Source: Spizellomyces sp. 'palustris' (taxonomy: Eukaryota > Chytridiomycota > Chytridiomycetes > Spizellomycetales > Spizellomycetaceae). Taken from it: a DNA stretch of 64,000 nucleotides. This document shows positions 11,271 through 23,212 of the stretch, one piece after another; position 1 is the first letter of the stretch; every line of letters begins with the position of its first letter. The notes below the pieces were generated by a model. The model was not told the DNA's origin. It saw nothing but the letters and a program-made list of their open reading frames with translations, and searched no databases. The stretch is taken from assembly GCA_006535965.1 (NCBI GenBank), contig QEAR01000042.1, positions 107,788 through 171,787 on the forward strand, written 5' to 3'. The position numbers and the translations under genes were made by a program.

Positions 11271-13055
11271 ATTTGGAAATGGAAATCTATCTAACTGATT
11301 GAGGGCAGTAAATGCGTTAAAAGTCGTAGTCTCACATTGGTCAAAAAAGTCTTAAAACCTCTATCTCTATCTACAGCTTTTCCTCAAACTTACTATTTAC
11401 AACTGTTCGTCTATCCTAAAGCACCAGACGCGTCAGAAGGGGGACCTTGACGGACGCACAAACGCCGCAGTGGTCATTCGTTGCAACCCGATGGCAGAAG
11501 GACAGCAAGTGGAATGCGAGTTACTCACATAGACGTGTATCAGAGGAAACGGTCGAAGCTGTCGTCGGATAAATGATAGACTCTGGGTGGGGAATCGGAG
11601 AGAACTGTGGAACTAGGGAACTGCCAACGGGTGTGTACCCTTGCAAGTGCAACCCGCGTTGCAATGAAGGTGCACGTTGTTGCAAGTCGTAGCAGGCTGT
11701 TGGTGTGCTAGGAGCTTGTGTGAGTTTCCGTCATCTTGCGAGGGGTGGTTGTGGTCAGAGAAGGATGTTGTATTAAACGACTGGCGGCCATGAAACTTTG
11801 CGACAGCTCCACAAGCGCGTCCATAGCCCTGGTAAGAGGCACTTTGACCAAAGGCAATTTGCGACATTCCGCGATGGGACATTAGGAACGATAAATGGAC
11901 ATTGCATTTACTGTTTGTTACCCTCTGCATATTTGCATGGGACGGTCAACACAAACTACATAGGACCCGGTTCACGCCCAACAACTCCCTGTGCCATAAC
12001 TTTCAGACGATGCAAAACATCTGAATGCTGGCTCATTGTTTTTACTCATAGCGTATGCAACATGAATGGTCCTTCGATAGGGTTTTATGGGAAAGAGGCG
12101 AGAGAATATGAAGCCTGCAAAAGAACCTCCACACAAACCTATGGCGGCCGGCATCACCCCCTTTCGCAACAACCTTCATATGCGCTAGAGTGAACAAACC
12201 TGATCTTCGGGACCTGCATGACACTTTCTCGCTGCCCTGGCTCGATTTGCGACGGTTGTGCGACGGGCGCTTGCAAGATCTTGCCGCGTATTGAAGCTGG
12301 AATATGTGGGACACATGTTCACAATCGGGTGTGTAAGCAATGGATATGGCGAGCTCGGACAAAGACTTCATATGTGGACACAATCAACAACACGCTTTGA
12401 CATGCCTTTGCATATGCGCCTTCCTCAAGAAGTCAAACATACCTTCTCAGTTTTGAGAATTAGCAGATGTAATGTTTGTCCTTACCTTCCTCCTCGCCCG
12501 CCAGTTATCGTATGGCGGGACATGCGAAGAGCGGTCGATCCCCAAAAAGCTTCAACCACGAAGCGCAATTGAGAGCATTTCAACGTTTCTTACAAGCCTG
12601 CCCTTGAAAGGACGTTGGATCTGTCGTTGATCAGGGGGCCATGATAAGATTTTTGGCAAATGGATGATGTAATGAATATGAATTGCATAGCCACCTCGAC
12701 GAAACGCTTAGCATGTCGTTTTCTTGAAGATGCAAAAAGACGCTTTCCATTCGGACATGACACTGACATGATCTCTTGAATACCCTATTTTCTTCATTTT
12801 TGGTTTTCTTTGAACTAGTACATATAGCTTGCCAATATAATGCACTTTTCTACCTCAAACGAGCGGGAACTTGGCTCTGGACAGTCTCACAGTCTTCCTC
12901 CTCTAAAGCGCTTCAACCATTACCGACCGTCACCAACAGCCGCTAAGGTTGTCTCCGTTGCCCCTTCTGTTGCCTCACTCTTTGCCTAACACTCTCTCCA
13001 TCAGCCGCTCCCCACCCTTGCAGCCCTCCTCACCTACAAAACATGGGGCATTCCA
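11271..13055. other. Intergenic region without a supported gene
   Basis: About 1.8 kb between the kinase start and a weak downstream ORF. Reading frames here are short and lack family motifs. From 12841 a short open segment begins with ATG and could be a 5' exon of the next ORF through an intron ending in CAG near 13000, but I cannot fix it. Confidence 0.4.
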
Positions 13056-13397
13056 ATGCCGCCTGAATGCCACTTTACCTGTTACACGACTTTCCTTGAC
13101 AACCTTCTCAAACTTGCGCCATATCCCGCTCGCTTCCCCCTCGTCCTGATAGCAGCGACATATATTTCACGTCTCCGCGAGGTATTTCCGGAGGCAAGTG
13201 GCGAGGAGGGCGTGGAGGTGAGGTTGTTCAAGACCGCTTTTGTGCTGGCGTGGAAAGTCTATGGCGCTGAAGCGGACGGTGAGATGATGTGCGGACGAGG
13301 AAGGGTGGCGAGAGAGATGGAGCGGGAGGTAATTGATGTTTTGCAGCAAACTGTTTCTTTTGATAATGCTGGGATCTCATTGGGATTCGATGAATAG
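13056..13397 (+). CDS. Hypothetical protein, possible cyclin-box fragment
   Basis: Open frame of 113 residues with a helical segment (FLDNLLKLAPYPARFPLVLI, then YISRLREVF and KTAFVLAWKVYG) that faintly resembles the first helices of a fungal cyclin box (a Pho80-type pattern). A second open segment in another frame runs to about 13602. An intron from a GT near 13328 is possible but its acceptor is unclear. The true gene structure, and even its coding status, is uncertain. Other reading: a lineage-specific small protein. Confidence 0.3.
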   Translation: MPPECHFTCYTTFLDNLLKLAPYPARFPLVLIAATYISRLREVFPEASGEEGVEVRLFKTAFVLAWKVYGAEADGEMMCGRGRVAREMEREVIDVLQQTVSFDNAGISLGFDE

Positions 13398-13815
13398 TTT
13401 CTAAAAGGTATCAACTATACTCTCCAAGTCTCTCCAATGGACATCTTCAAACTCGCAGCGACGACAAAAATCCTCGTCTCACAGAATCCGAAGCTCTTCA
13501 CAGGAAAGGACTGCATGGAAGTAGCCCTTTGGGTGGAGGATTTGAACATGGGGATTGTGGAAAGTGGTGGTTTGAACGGTTGGAGCGGGGGTGTCTCATG
13601 AACACTTGAGGATCCTTCATAAGTGTATGCGTGATGTAATAATCAGGTTGCTTCCTGTAATTTTAAATATAACCCAAAGGTAACCTGAAAGAGAAGGAAT
13701 CACGACAAGATTGGAATTTGATCCGGGTTACAGTACAAAGCCAATATATTTCACACAGAAGACCAACACAACAAAAGTAAACTAAATGGGCTTGCAGGAT
13801 ATTTAAATATATACA

Positions 13816-16071
13816 TTACCACCTCCCATCCACCAGCTCCTTCAACTGGCTCTTTTCCTCCACCGAAATACCACAACACCCAGTAATATCAACCTTCTGC
13901 AACCGCGGACATCGCTCCACGAATCCCGCCATGCCTTTGAATGTAATTCTGGGACAACATCGCACCATCAAAACTTGGACTTGTAACATCCCGTCTCCGC
14001 CAAACGCCAAATCAGATATCTTTTCGCATCGACTGATATCCAAAAGTTTCAATTCCTTGCATCCACCAAGAACACTACCTATACCCGAATTACTAGGCCC
14101 GCCCCCACTCAAAAACCCTGCATAGAGCGTATGCAGTCGACTGCATCTCTGTCCGATAGCTTTGAACCCCTCATCCGTGATTCGACACTTTGACATAACA
14201 AGAGACTGAAGCCGCGGGCAATGTTCAGCAATAACTTTAACCGTCGTATCTGTCACACCTTCGCAGGAATAAAAGTTGATACTTTCAAGGGAATGGAGGT
14301 GTGGCGTTAGGCGGCCGAGAGAATTGTCGGTGATATGGTAGCAGCCGGAAAGACAGAGGAGGGAAAGGGGCATTAGAGGGTGTGGTGTGGATTTTGGGGT
14401 AGGTGCGAGGTTGATGAATTGCTCAAGAGCCGCATCGGTCAGGTTGAAGCATCCGGATAGCTTGAGCGTGTGTAAACCTCCACCGGGCTTGGTATATAGT
14501 GACGCTAGAGATCCCACAGACTCGTCTGTCACCCTGCTACATAGCCCGACATTTAGGATGCGAAGAGTCGATGAGCCATCTTCCACGAACGCACGGACGG
14601 TGGCATCGCCCAGTTCCGTACATCCTTTGAAGTTCACGTCAATTAGCTTTGTGCATCCCTTTGCAATCGCAACAGTCCCTTCATCAGTGAGCTGACGACA
14701 TTCTGACAAATCAAGGGTTTCAAGTTCTATAAGCGTCTGGCCTATTGCTTGACAGCTCGTATCGTCAACCAATTCCACTGCTCCCATAAGGTTCAGATGT
14801 CGGATATGAGGTTGAACGCGTAGGAAGTCAGACAAGGTTCGCGACGCAGAGGAGACCATGTCACTGATGGTGGCGTTACTGAGGTTCAGGCGGGTAAGTT
14901 GATGTGCGTAATTCTTTGCAAGATGTGTGAAGGTCGTGGCCGTTATGTGGCGTGCAAAGGCCATCTCGAGGGTGTCCAATCGTGGACGGCGAATGGATGC
15001 ACCAGTGCACTTGGAGTCGATTGGCGGTAGTAGGGCGATGAGAGAATGATCCGTGATCGCATCACTTGCGGTTCCGTTTAGCTTCAACAGCGAGAGTGAT
15101 CCGGCAACCCCCGATAAACCAAACTTTTGAGCCTCGTTTAGCCGTTCCTGGCGAATTTGTGCGAATTGCAGTAACCCTTTCTCCGTGACACCTAAACATT
15201 CGTCCACATCCAGCTGCGTCAGTTTCGGGCATCCAGAAGCAAGCTCTACCAAGACTTCATCAGAGACTGCGTCCGAATCCCGAGCGATCAAAACCCTTAG
15301 ATTGCTACATTCCTTCGCGACATAGTGCAGAGCAGTCTCGCTAAGACAGGGAACGCAAGTCACATTGAGCGTCTTCAACCCGTTGGCTGCCTTCGCGACG
15401 GCAGCAATTCCAACATCCGTAACCTCGCAGCAGCGAGCAAGAGATAGCTCTTCCAAAAACTTTACATTAGGATGCTTTGCCAATGCGAACAATGTTGCAT
15501 CGGTTATATCGATACAGTCCTTCAAATCAATTGCAACGAGTAACGGGCAACATGCAATAAGACTCATGACTTGCTGATCCCCGACAGTGAAGGGCGCACA
15601 TCCGCCGAGATCGATCCTCAAGAGGCCGCATAGGTAAGGTGCTACAGAAACAAGGTCGATATACGTCGGGTCTGGAAAGGAAAGCGACCGAATATGGACC
15701 CCGTATCGTTGTAAAAGTCGTTTCAGAGTTATGGGAGGTTGGGAAGGGAGGGTGGGATTCGCCCAAAGGACAGGTACCGCTGTTCTTCTGAGACCACGAC
15801 AAGCGGAAGCAACAGCCTGGAGGGACTTGGTATCAAGGCAGTGGAACACTTCGGTCAGGAGCTCCGGCGGCAGCGTAGCGAGAGCAAGAGCTTCGTGCAT
15901 TGCCAGAGTGCTGGTGTCCGATAATCCGTAGTTCTCGAAATTGCACTGCATCCCAACTTGACGCATGTCATCAGCTACCTTTCCGCCCCTCCCCTCGCAT
16001 CTCGCGGCCGTCTCAATTCCCCCGTCAAAAATATGCAAGGTATTCAATTTTTCGCTGACAATCGTTGTCAT
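13816..16071 (-). CDS. F-box/LRR protein (FBXL/Grr1-like)
   Basis: Single-exon ORF of 751 residues. An F-box lies at about residues 64-105 (ATLPPELLTEVFHCLDTKSL, then ACRGLRRTAVPVLW). It is followed by some eighteen Cys-containing leucine-rich repeats of about 26 residues (for example LEELSLARCCEVTDVGIAAV, LETLDLSECRQLTDEGTVAI), running to the C-terminus (VDITGCCGIS). This is the SCF substrate-receptor architecture of FBXL2/FBXL20 and yeast Grr1: the F-box binds Skp1 and the curved LRR face binds the substrate. An unusually long repeat array and an approximately 60-residue leader without motif are the only peculiarities. Which target it recognises cannot be said. Confidence 0.9.
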   Translation of the reverse strand: MTTIVSEKLNTLHIFDGGIETAARCEGRGGKVADDMRQVGMQCNFENYGLSDTSTLAMHEALALATLPPELLTEVFHCLDTKSLQAVASACRGLRRTAVPVLWANPTLPSQPPITLKRLLQRYGVHIRSLSFPDPTYIDLVSVAPYLCGLLRIDLGGCAPFTVGDQQVMSLIACCPLLVAIDLKDCIDITDATLFALAKHPNVKFLEELSLARCCEVTDVGIAAVAKAANGLKTLNVTCVPCLSETALHYVAKECSNLRVLIARDSDAVSDEVLVELASGCPKLTQLDVDECLGVTEKGLLQFAQIRQERLNEAQKFGLSGVAGSLSLLKLNGTASDAITDHSLIALLPPIDSKCTGASIRRPRLDTLEMAFARHITATTFTHLAKNYAHQLTRLNLSNATISDMVSSASRTLSDFLRVQPHIRHLNLMGAVELVDDTSCQAIGQTLIELETLDLSECRQLTDEGTVAIAKGCTKLIDVNFKGCTELGDATVRAFVEDGSSTLRILNVGLCSRVTDESVGSLASLYTKPGGGLHTLKLSGCFNLTDAALEQFINLAPTPKSTPHPLMPLSLLCLSGCYHITDNSLGRLTPHLHSLESINFYSCEGVTDTTVKVIAEHCPRLQSLVMSKCRITDEGFKAIGQRCSRLHTLYAGFLSGGGPSNSGIGSVLGGCKELKLLDISRCEKISDLAFGGDGMLQVQVLMVRCCPRITFKGMAGFVERCPRLQKVDITGCCGISVEEKSQLKELVDGRW

Positions 16072-16500
16072 CTGTAAAGGCCAGGCAGTGCCGTAGTTGA
16101 GTCAAAGTAATCACCAATGATGGCCAGATTGCTTGTAAAAAAAATGTGGAGCGAGGTCTTCTCAGCAAAAGCGCCCACTTGTGCCCTATCCTGGTTCGGG
16201 TCACACGCACCGATAATGGGTCAGATGATAAATTGCAGTCGTGTGGCAGTTGCTATGGAAAATAAATGAGGCACAGCGATCTTATCCAGCAGTTGATTAC
16301 AATCCTTGTCGAATTATTTCGACAGGTTCCTGTGAATTCCTGTCACTAGTTTATTGCACCAAAGCATGGAGGAAGAAAGCAAAGCCATAGAGTAGTGATC
16401 AAGCTACTCGAGGATACGGACTGAAACTAGTATTAAGGCCAGCTGCCTGACCTGATTGCCGATGAGCACGTATCAAATCCCAAAGTTATTCACTCTATAT
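16072..16500. other. Spacer between F-box/LRR gene and transposon relic
   Basis: No gene, RNA or repeat recognised. It presumably holds the F-box/LRR promoter and the left flank of the transposon. Confidence 0.4.
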
Positions 16501-17546
16501 TCACATGCGGATAGGCCGCTCTAAATGCTCTTTCTGTTCCTCTTCCTCTAAAAAATCCTTGTAGTGTTCATGTCCAATTTTATCTGCTGAACTCCGGATA
16601 TCTTCTTGTAACTCATTTTCAGTACGTTCCGCGCGTCCCACGTACCAGCTCTATGGGGTTAAATAGTTTTCCTTTCGATGGCAGGAAAATCACTTGGCAC
16701 CCTTTTTGTTCAATAAGTTGTTTAACGCCAGGACTGAAGTGCTGTTTCGACGGGTTTACACAACGTCCGGCCTTTCCCAACCGATCCCAAATAACCACTT
16801 CATTCTGGCGTAGGTTTGGTACAAGAGTTCGCCATAACATGTGGTAGAAGTTCAAGTCGTAGGCAGGTTCAGTGTCAATGATTGAAGGGTGAAGTAGGTC
16901 GTCTTCACGAATTGCGAAGTAGACGGTCCAGCGTCTTCCATGGCGTGAGCGTACACGAGGTATTGGCTGCCCTCGTAAACTACGTCCTCTTCTTGGTGCT
17001 TCATTTTCATATATAAAACTCAACATGCAGATTCGTGAGCACGGGATGTTCTTCATCAACACACCATACTCTTTGACTAATAGAATCGAGGCTTTTACTG
17101 CATAGGTCTCTAGTTCATCGCTGAATCGGAAGTTTCCGAGAGAAAGATGCTCTTTTCAGGTAGTCCGATACTGTACGAGGCTTTATCGTATTCTCCAAAA
17201 GCGTCGCTGCTTGTTCGTTCGTCAGACCAGGGTTCAATTCAAACTGACTCAAAAGAAACTGCTGTTGCTCATCCGTAAGTTTGAAACCACGTCCTGTCCT
17301 CTTGGTTGGTTGCAAGTTATGGGTCGATTCCCAGCGAGCTTTCCATCGAAAGAGAGTCCGGCGGTTTACGTTGAAAAGTTTGCACACTTCTGACGCCGTC
17401 GATGTTCGCAGTGCTCTTACTGCAGCAATTCGTGTCTCCAGATTTCGCGTTCGGTTGTCCGTTTGCTCTGCAAGTGCTTGTGAAAGAGAACTCGATACGT
17501 CCATCATGTTGCGAAAAGGGAAAACCCCGCGACGACGTGCTTTCAT
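16501..17546 (-). pseudogene. Broken Tc1/mariner-IS630-type transposase
   Basis: Three frames together read like one DDE transposase. First, a helix-turn-helix half (about 17546-17115) with FNVNRRTLFRWKARW and the LTDEQQQFLLSQF block. Second, a catalytic half (about 17110-16640) with APRRGRSLRGQP, NEVVIWDR, CQVIFLPSKG and NPIEL. Third, a C-terminal part (about 16640-16501) with a charged GHEHYKDFLEEEEQ segment. Passing between frames needs one shift near 17115 and another near 16640. The first catalytic Asp region reads MLSFIYENE without the expected DE, and the middle Asp region reads WDRLGKAG rather than a DNA-x-H form. It is therefore inactive. I could not identify terminal inverted repeats. 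Confidence 0.75.
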
Positions 17547-17742
17547 TGCAGGAGGCTGGCAAGCTCAAAAGCTAAGCCACAACGATGGTTATTTAACTAG
17601 TGACAGTATCCACCGCCTCCATACTGTGTGACGGCGAAGTCTGCACTTGGATAGCTGTCATGCTACTCACCGTCTATCGCCAGTTTTTTTCTTTGATCCT
17701 CCACATCGCTCCTCCCTCGTCTTGCTGTTTTCCACGCGGAAT

Positions 17743-18937
17743 GACGACCCTCACTCAGAGCGACAGAGTTCACCCGGGAAATCTGAAGGTGGGCGAGAAA
17801 CGGTCCAGGTGTACAGAGGACGAATATGCGGCTGATGCTCGCTTAAAGGACAAGATTTTATTATGGTAAACGAGACCGAGCAATGGTGGCATTGTCTGTC
17901 CCGAGGAGAATCATACGGCTGACGATGTGCCCCTCGCCCAAAGGAAGGGAGACATTGCGACGATCGAAGTTGATGCCATTGTGAATGCTGCAAACACATC
18001 ACTGCTGGGAGGTGGAGGAGGTAAAACTACGACGCTAGTTTAATTCAAGCATGCCGCCTAATTTTTCCTGCAGTGGACGGAGCAATACACCGTGCAGCAG
18101 GGCGAGGGCTCCTCCGCGAGTGCCGAACCCTCGGCGGATGCAAGACCGGAGACGCTAAAATTACTGGCGGTTACAATCTCCCAGCGCTACATGTCATTCA
18201 CACAGTTGGTCCAATGGGCGAAGATAGTGCCGCCCTAGCAAGCTGTTATAAAAGATGCTTGGAGGTTATGGTGGAGAATGGCCTGAGAACTATTGCCTTC
18301 CCTTGCATATCAACTGGAATATATGGATATCCGAACCGTCCAGCCGCCAAAGTTGCGCTCGGTACCGTCCGAAGCTGGCTCGAAACAGACAATAATGCTG
18401 AAAAAGTAGTGATATGTTTGGCACATTTCTAAACTCTTGTCCATCTTTTAACTGTTCATTTGTGATTTTTAGGTCGACAAGATATTGTTCTGTCTTTTTA
18501 TGTCCGTTGACGTCCAAGCCTACTTGGAACTCATGGATCGCTATTTCCCGCCCGATGATTTACAGAGCAAGAGGCACAAGCTGAGCCATCCATCAGAGTG
18601 CGTACCGGATTCAAATGTGGACTCTAATCATTCGAAGACCCTATTGTCTATAACGACAGAAGACGTTGCTCAAGTAGCCGAACAGAATGAGGACCTCAAT
18701 GACAACGAGAGCGGTTCAAAATTGGTAGAAAATAACGCCCGGCTGTCGCAAGGGCAGCAAGATGCGCCCGATGCGGGATCTACGCAAGATACGCAGGGCA
18801 AACAGCGAGATATTTTCCAACCTTCAAAACTGACGGAGACAAACCCCGATGTCGAGAGCGGCTCAGGATCTCCAGCTCATACCTCCTCTCTCCGACAAAA
18901 AGGTAAAGAAGATACGCAGGGTGAACAAGAAGGATAA
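17743..18937 (+). CDS. MacroD-type macrodomain protein (ADP-ribosyl hydrolase family)
   Basis: Introns at about 17868-17942, 18021-18073 and 18407-18472 join exons in frame. The macrodomain starts with KGDIATIEVDAIVNAAN; this is followed by LLGGGG/VDGAIHRAAG split by an intron, TGDAKITGGYNLPA, VIHTVGP, FPCISTGIYGYP and a C-terminal YLELMDRYFP. These match MACROD1/2, which remove mono-ADP-ribose from acidic residues and deacetylate O-acetyl-ADP-ribose. The Asn of NAAN and the GGGGVDGAI loop that hold the ligand are present. After the domain comes a ~130-residue polar, acidic tail, with a repeated DTQGxQ motif and no recognised fold. The start is the ATG at 17743. It is convergent with the ABC transporter gene. 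Confidence 0.87.
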
Positions 18938-19111
18938 TTATGCAAAGCTATAATCGTCAAACAGAGATGAGATAAATATTTCCAGCTATTGCGCCATGGC
19001 GAAGATATTCAGTTTATGTATTGTACCTTGCGTACACGTTCAAGAGGACTGTCCCCGCAATGCATTCCACCAAAAATCGATGCGTGCACCAAACATGCTC
19101 CTAGTTCATTT

Positions 19112-22100
19112 CTACGATTCTAAAGCATCCTCCCCATCTACCCCAATGATCCTTACAAACACCTCCTCCAATGTCGTCTCACCAACACCCCATTCCACGA
19201 TGCCTGCTGCTTCTTTCCCTTCCTCCACAGCATCAAAGACCGATCCGATCTGAGCCTGTTCTCTCGGAAACTCGTATGTTGCTTGTGTGGCATACTTGTC
19301 TGTACTCGTCCACCCCTCTGGCAAAATAGACTCAATGAACGCACAGGCGCGTGGAAGATCACCCTCGGATGTAACTGTGAATGTTAACTTGAATGAGTTT
19401 GCGTAAAGTGATTTGAGGTGTGCTGGTGTCCCGAGGCACCTAAAAAGTATATTAGGTTAGATTGGAGTAGCGCTTACCGTTTTGTGGGCACTTTGCTTGG
19501 TTCTTACCTAAGGGTACCTTGGGACATGATGCCAATACGTTGACAGAGCACTTCTGCCTCTTCCATCGAGTGAGTGGTCTATATTGAAAAAGGTGATAGA
19601 CAGAGGTTGGTTCATCGGGTGATCCGGGAGCAAAAGAGCAGTCACGTGTAAAACGTACCAGAATGATTGTTTTGCCTGGTCGTGCGTCTTGTATGATAGT
19701 CCAGATAAGGCGGCGAACTTCCGGATCGAGACCAGTCTGCCGGTCGGGGTTTGTCAGAATGGCTCCGTCAGAGTAGAAACCAAAAAGAATGATAGTACTC
19801 ACCGTCGGTTCATCCAGGAATACAACTTTTGGATCTCCCACCAGTGCCATTGCAATACTTAGACGCCTCTTCTCGCCTCCGCTCAAGCCTTTGGTCAACC
19901 TCTTCTTGAACGGCCCGTTCAGCGCCACAGTTTGTAAGCTCCTTTCGACCACTTGCGCCTCGTCCTTAACATCAACTCCCTTCAATCTAGCATAAAACAG
20001 CAAATGCTCTTCGCAAGTCAAGTCGTCCCAGAGTACATCATGCTGCGGGCACACGCCAACGACCCGCCAAACGTCTTGACGCTGCGTGTGGATATCGTAG
20101 CTGTCAATGAAAGCATCGCCAGATGTGGCGTCATATAATCCCGTCAATATGCTAATTGTCGTGGATTTACCGGCACCATTTGGACCCAATAGGCCAAAAA
20201 TAAGATCGGATTCGACGCCTAGAGTAAGAGTTTTCAGAGCTGTTTTGCCAGTGTCGTATGTCTTTTTAAGATTTTTGAGTATGAGGGGATGGGTCTTGTG
20301 CTCTGTGAATGCCATAACTCGTGCTCGTTCGGCTTTAACATCTTGGTCTTCAAAAGCGGTGTAGGCGGCAGGAATATCAGGAGACGATGCGGTGGGTTCA
20401 GTGGCCTCAGGCGTTTCCTCATCTGTTACCTGCTGTGCGGTTAAAATGCATCCGTGAGCAGAAGATACGAAGAAAACTATGTGCAATTATCCCCCTCTCT
20501 CTCACCTTTCCCAGATTTTTTGTCTGTCGACGTAATTTTATCTTTCGTGCAACCCACTGTTTGGTCCTCCTGAATCCGTCACTCCCCAACCATAGGCCAA
20601 TGATCATCAAAAGAGCCCATTCCCAAAGTAGGAACATGATTGCGGTAAAAACTTCGTCTCCAGGCCGTACTCTATCCATGGTATACGGAATCATACCGGA
20701 CCGGTACGAAGACCGATTGACAGTGGTCAAGATTCGGTAGAATGCAAATGGAGGCCATATAAAGTACGCGGTTGGAGCCGAGTTGTCAACAAAGAGCGTA
20801 TCACCGGCAAGAGATACGAGGACACTGCACAGGATGATGAGAAATACAACAACTGTAGGGTTTTATGAATCAGATTCCGTCGCTGGAAGTTTATATCTAA
20901 AAGGACGCATCAAGCTTACCCAAGGCAGTTCGAGAGCGCGAAAACATTGATCCGAATACAAAGGCTAAAGCAACTTGAGCTTAAAGGTGAACCATATTAG
21001 CTTCCGACTGCGACTTTCTGGAACAATGTAATTGAGCAATCTCACCATGTCCCCACATGAACATCATCAGAATCAAAACACCCGGGCCCGTCTTTGTGAA
21101 CATGTCCATCCGAGCAGCTCTGCCTACAATCAAGAAAACTGCGGCCGAGAGGATGTGCAAGCAATAAAAGTGGACATAATGTGCCAACCAATATGCCCAC
21201 GCTTTCAAACCGTTCTATAGTCGTAAAAATCATGAGTATTTACCAACCGATGCCGAGTATGTCATTTGGCAGGCCCATGTCCAACGCACCATCCGCATCA
21301 TTCCAAATATCCGGTCCTCTTTCTCTTTGACAAGTGTGACCACAAAGAACGGCACCAAAAAACTAATCGCAAAAGGAAACAAAATTCGACCGATGAAGGA
21401 TGCGACAGGGAGCTGCAGCTTGGTGCTTTTGAGCCATGGCATCGCTCGCAAGCTTTGCGTTATGGCGGCGGCCCCATTCACCGTTACGTTACTGAATCGC
21501 ACTTTAATGTGATGCTACTGTCAGCGCGACGCCACGTCAGTCAAAACTACCGAAAACAGGAGCCTTACAGATGGCATTGCTAAGTTGCGCCTGTTGCAGT
21601 GTTTGTCGCAAGCCGGTTTGAGGAAAACCAGCTGCTCTGTCAAGACGATCGTCCGAGCCAATGTGGAAGGTATACTGATACGACTTTGTTGAGTGGTCGA
21701 TCTGAGAAAAGTGGATACCTACAAACCAATACCCGCATTTTAGCGATCATTCAGCGATGACAATCTGCAAGCCCATCATACCGCCATAAGGTAGATCCTT
21801 GGTCACAGTCGATACATCAGAAAGGAATTTGCTAACGTCGGCGTCCGATGGCTTATCATCAAACAGAATCGACTTATTAAGCATCGACAAACGTCCAATG
21901 ACGTTATTGATAGCGTCTCCAATAATCGCGTCCATGTCCCCAGTGGATTTTGTAAACCAGGGTACAAGTGTAACCCCATCGATGCCAGGGGTCGCACCTG
22001 TGTTGTTCACCTCCAAGTAGATTCGGCCTTCTATGGTGTCCAAGATCCCGTTGGCAACGGATGCATTCTTGTATGGGCTTGATGGAAGGGTACTATTGGT

Positions 22101-23212
22101 CGGGAGGGTAGTATTAGCCGCCGATATGGGGATGGTGCCCACCGCGTCTCGTGTTCCAAGGAGCGCAGGATCGACACCGGGTGCCAAGGTATAATAGAGC
22201 CAGGGACGAAGCTGATACTGAATCAAGTAACGAGACAGACCCAAGACGGTAGATATGGAGAGCCAACCGCCCAGCGGTTCTGGTGCGTATGTGCTATATA
22301 GCGTCAGATGATAAAGCATATGCGGTATATAGTTCAAAAAAAGCAAAACTTGTGTTTACCTATCCCATCTCGCAAAATTAGATGGTGGGACCTGTGGATC
22401 CAGCGCATAGGGATCCCCAGCCTGCATTGGATAATTGACTCCAAAATATTGAACGCACGGTTTCTGCTGTGTTAATCCCATTGCACCAGGTCCACCAGCG
22501 CCAATCGAATCGGGGGCGGTTAGAAAGTTGACGTGAGTTACAGTGTTTTCGTGTGCGTTTGGGATGGTACGATCGTCGATCGTTTTCGAGGTTTTCGGAA
22601 GGGTCGGATCGGAGATGTTTTGTTTGGGAAAATTGAGGTTGTCCAAGGCGGGTATAGAAGAGCAATATACAACCTCTGTCATCAGAACGTTAGGTACAGA
22701 CGGGTTTGACGAGTTTGGGGATAGCACACCGACCTTTAACTTCAGTACCCTTGTCGATGAGCCCTTGAATGACTCCTCCTAGGATAGCCGAGATGACAAC
22801 CATCAAAAGCGGACAACAACTACATCAACGTGGCTTCAGTGAATATGCAGGCCGATGAACCATAATGGGGACTGTCAATGTACCCTACGCAGCAGATGTT
22901 TGTAAAGAGTTGACGCTTTTGATATGCCAAGGTTTTGCGGCCCTGTTCAATATTGGATCAGTATGATGATTACACATTGGCACACTGATCTGAATAACAG
23001 TCTCCAGCAACCCTACCAGTGCCCGCACTTGATGGCTGCGTCGATGAGGTTTTCGTCCGGATGAAATGCCATTTGCTGTCAATGACAATAAAGGCCGTAT
23101 GAGTCCAACCCTGCATTTAATGTGTATATGTCGACGAAATTTTCTGCTCACAGATTGGGTTTTGTCCTTCTATATCCCCATTGTTGACGGCATCCTTTGC
23201 CGTTGCAGTCAT
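19112..23212 (-). CDS. Half-size ABC subfamily A transporter
   Basis: Many-exon gene with one membrane domain followed by one nucleotide-binding domain. A short N-terminal exon (MTATAKDAV from 23212) leads to a TLAYQKRQLFTNIC segment and the first membrane helix (LLMVVISAILGGVIQGLI). Next come an extracellular loop rich in Asn (about 22700-21750) and membrane helices, including one ending in VKEKEDRIFGMMRM, the usual ABCA pre-helix motif. The NBD follows: LLGPNGAGKSTT (Walker A), CPQHDVLWDDLT, LSGGEKRRLSIAMAL (signature), VVFLDEPT then TGLDPE across an intron, and a TTLEEVFVRIIG tail. ABCA proteins move lipids. The final exon stops at 19112. A single TMD-NBD unit resembles plant and protist half-size ABCA proteins and would be expected to dimerise. 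Confidence 0.88.
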
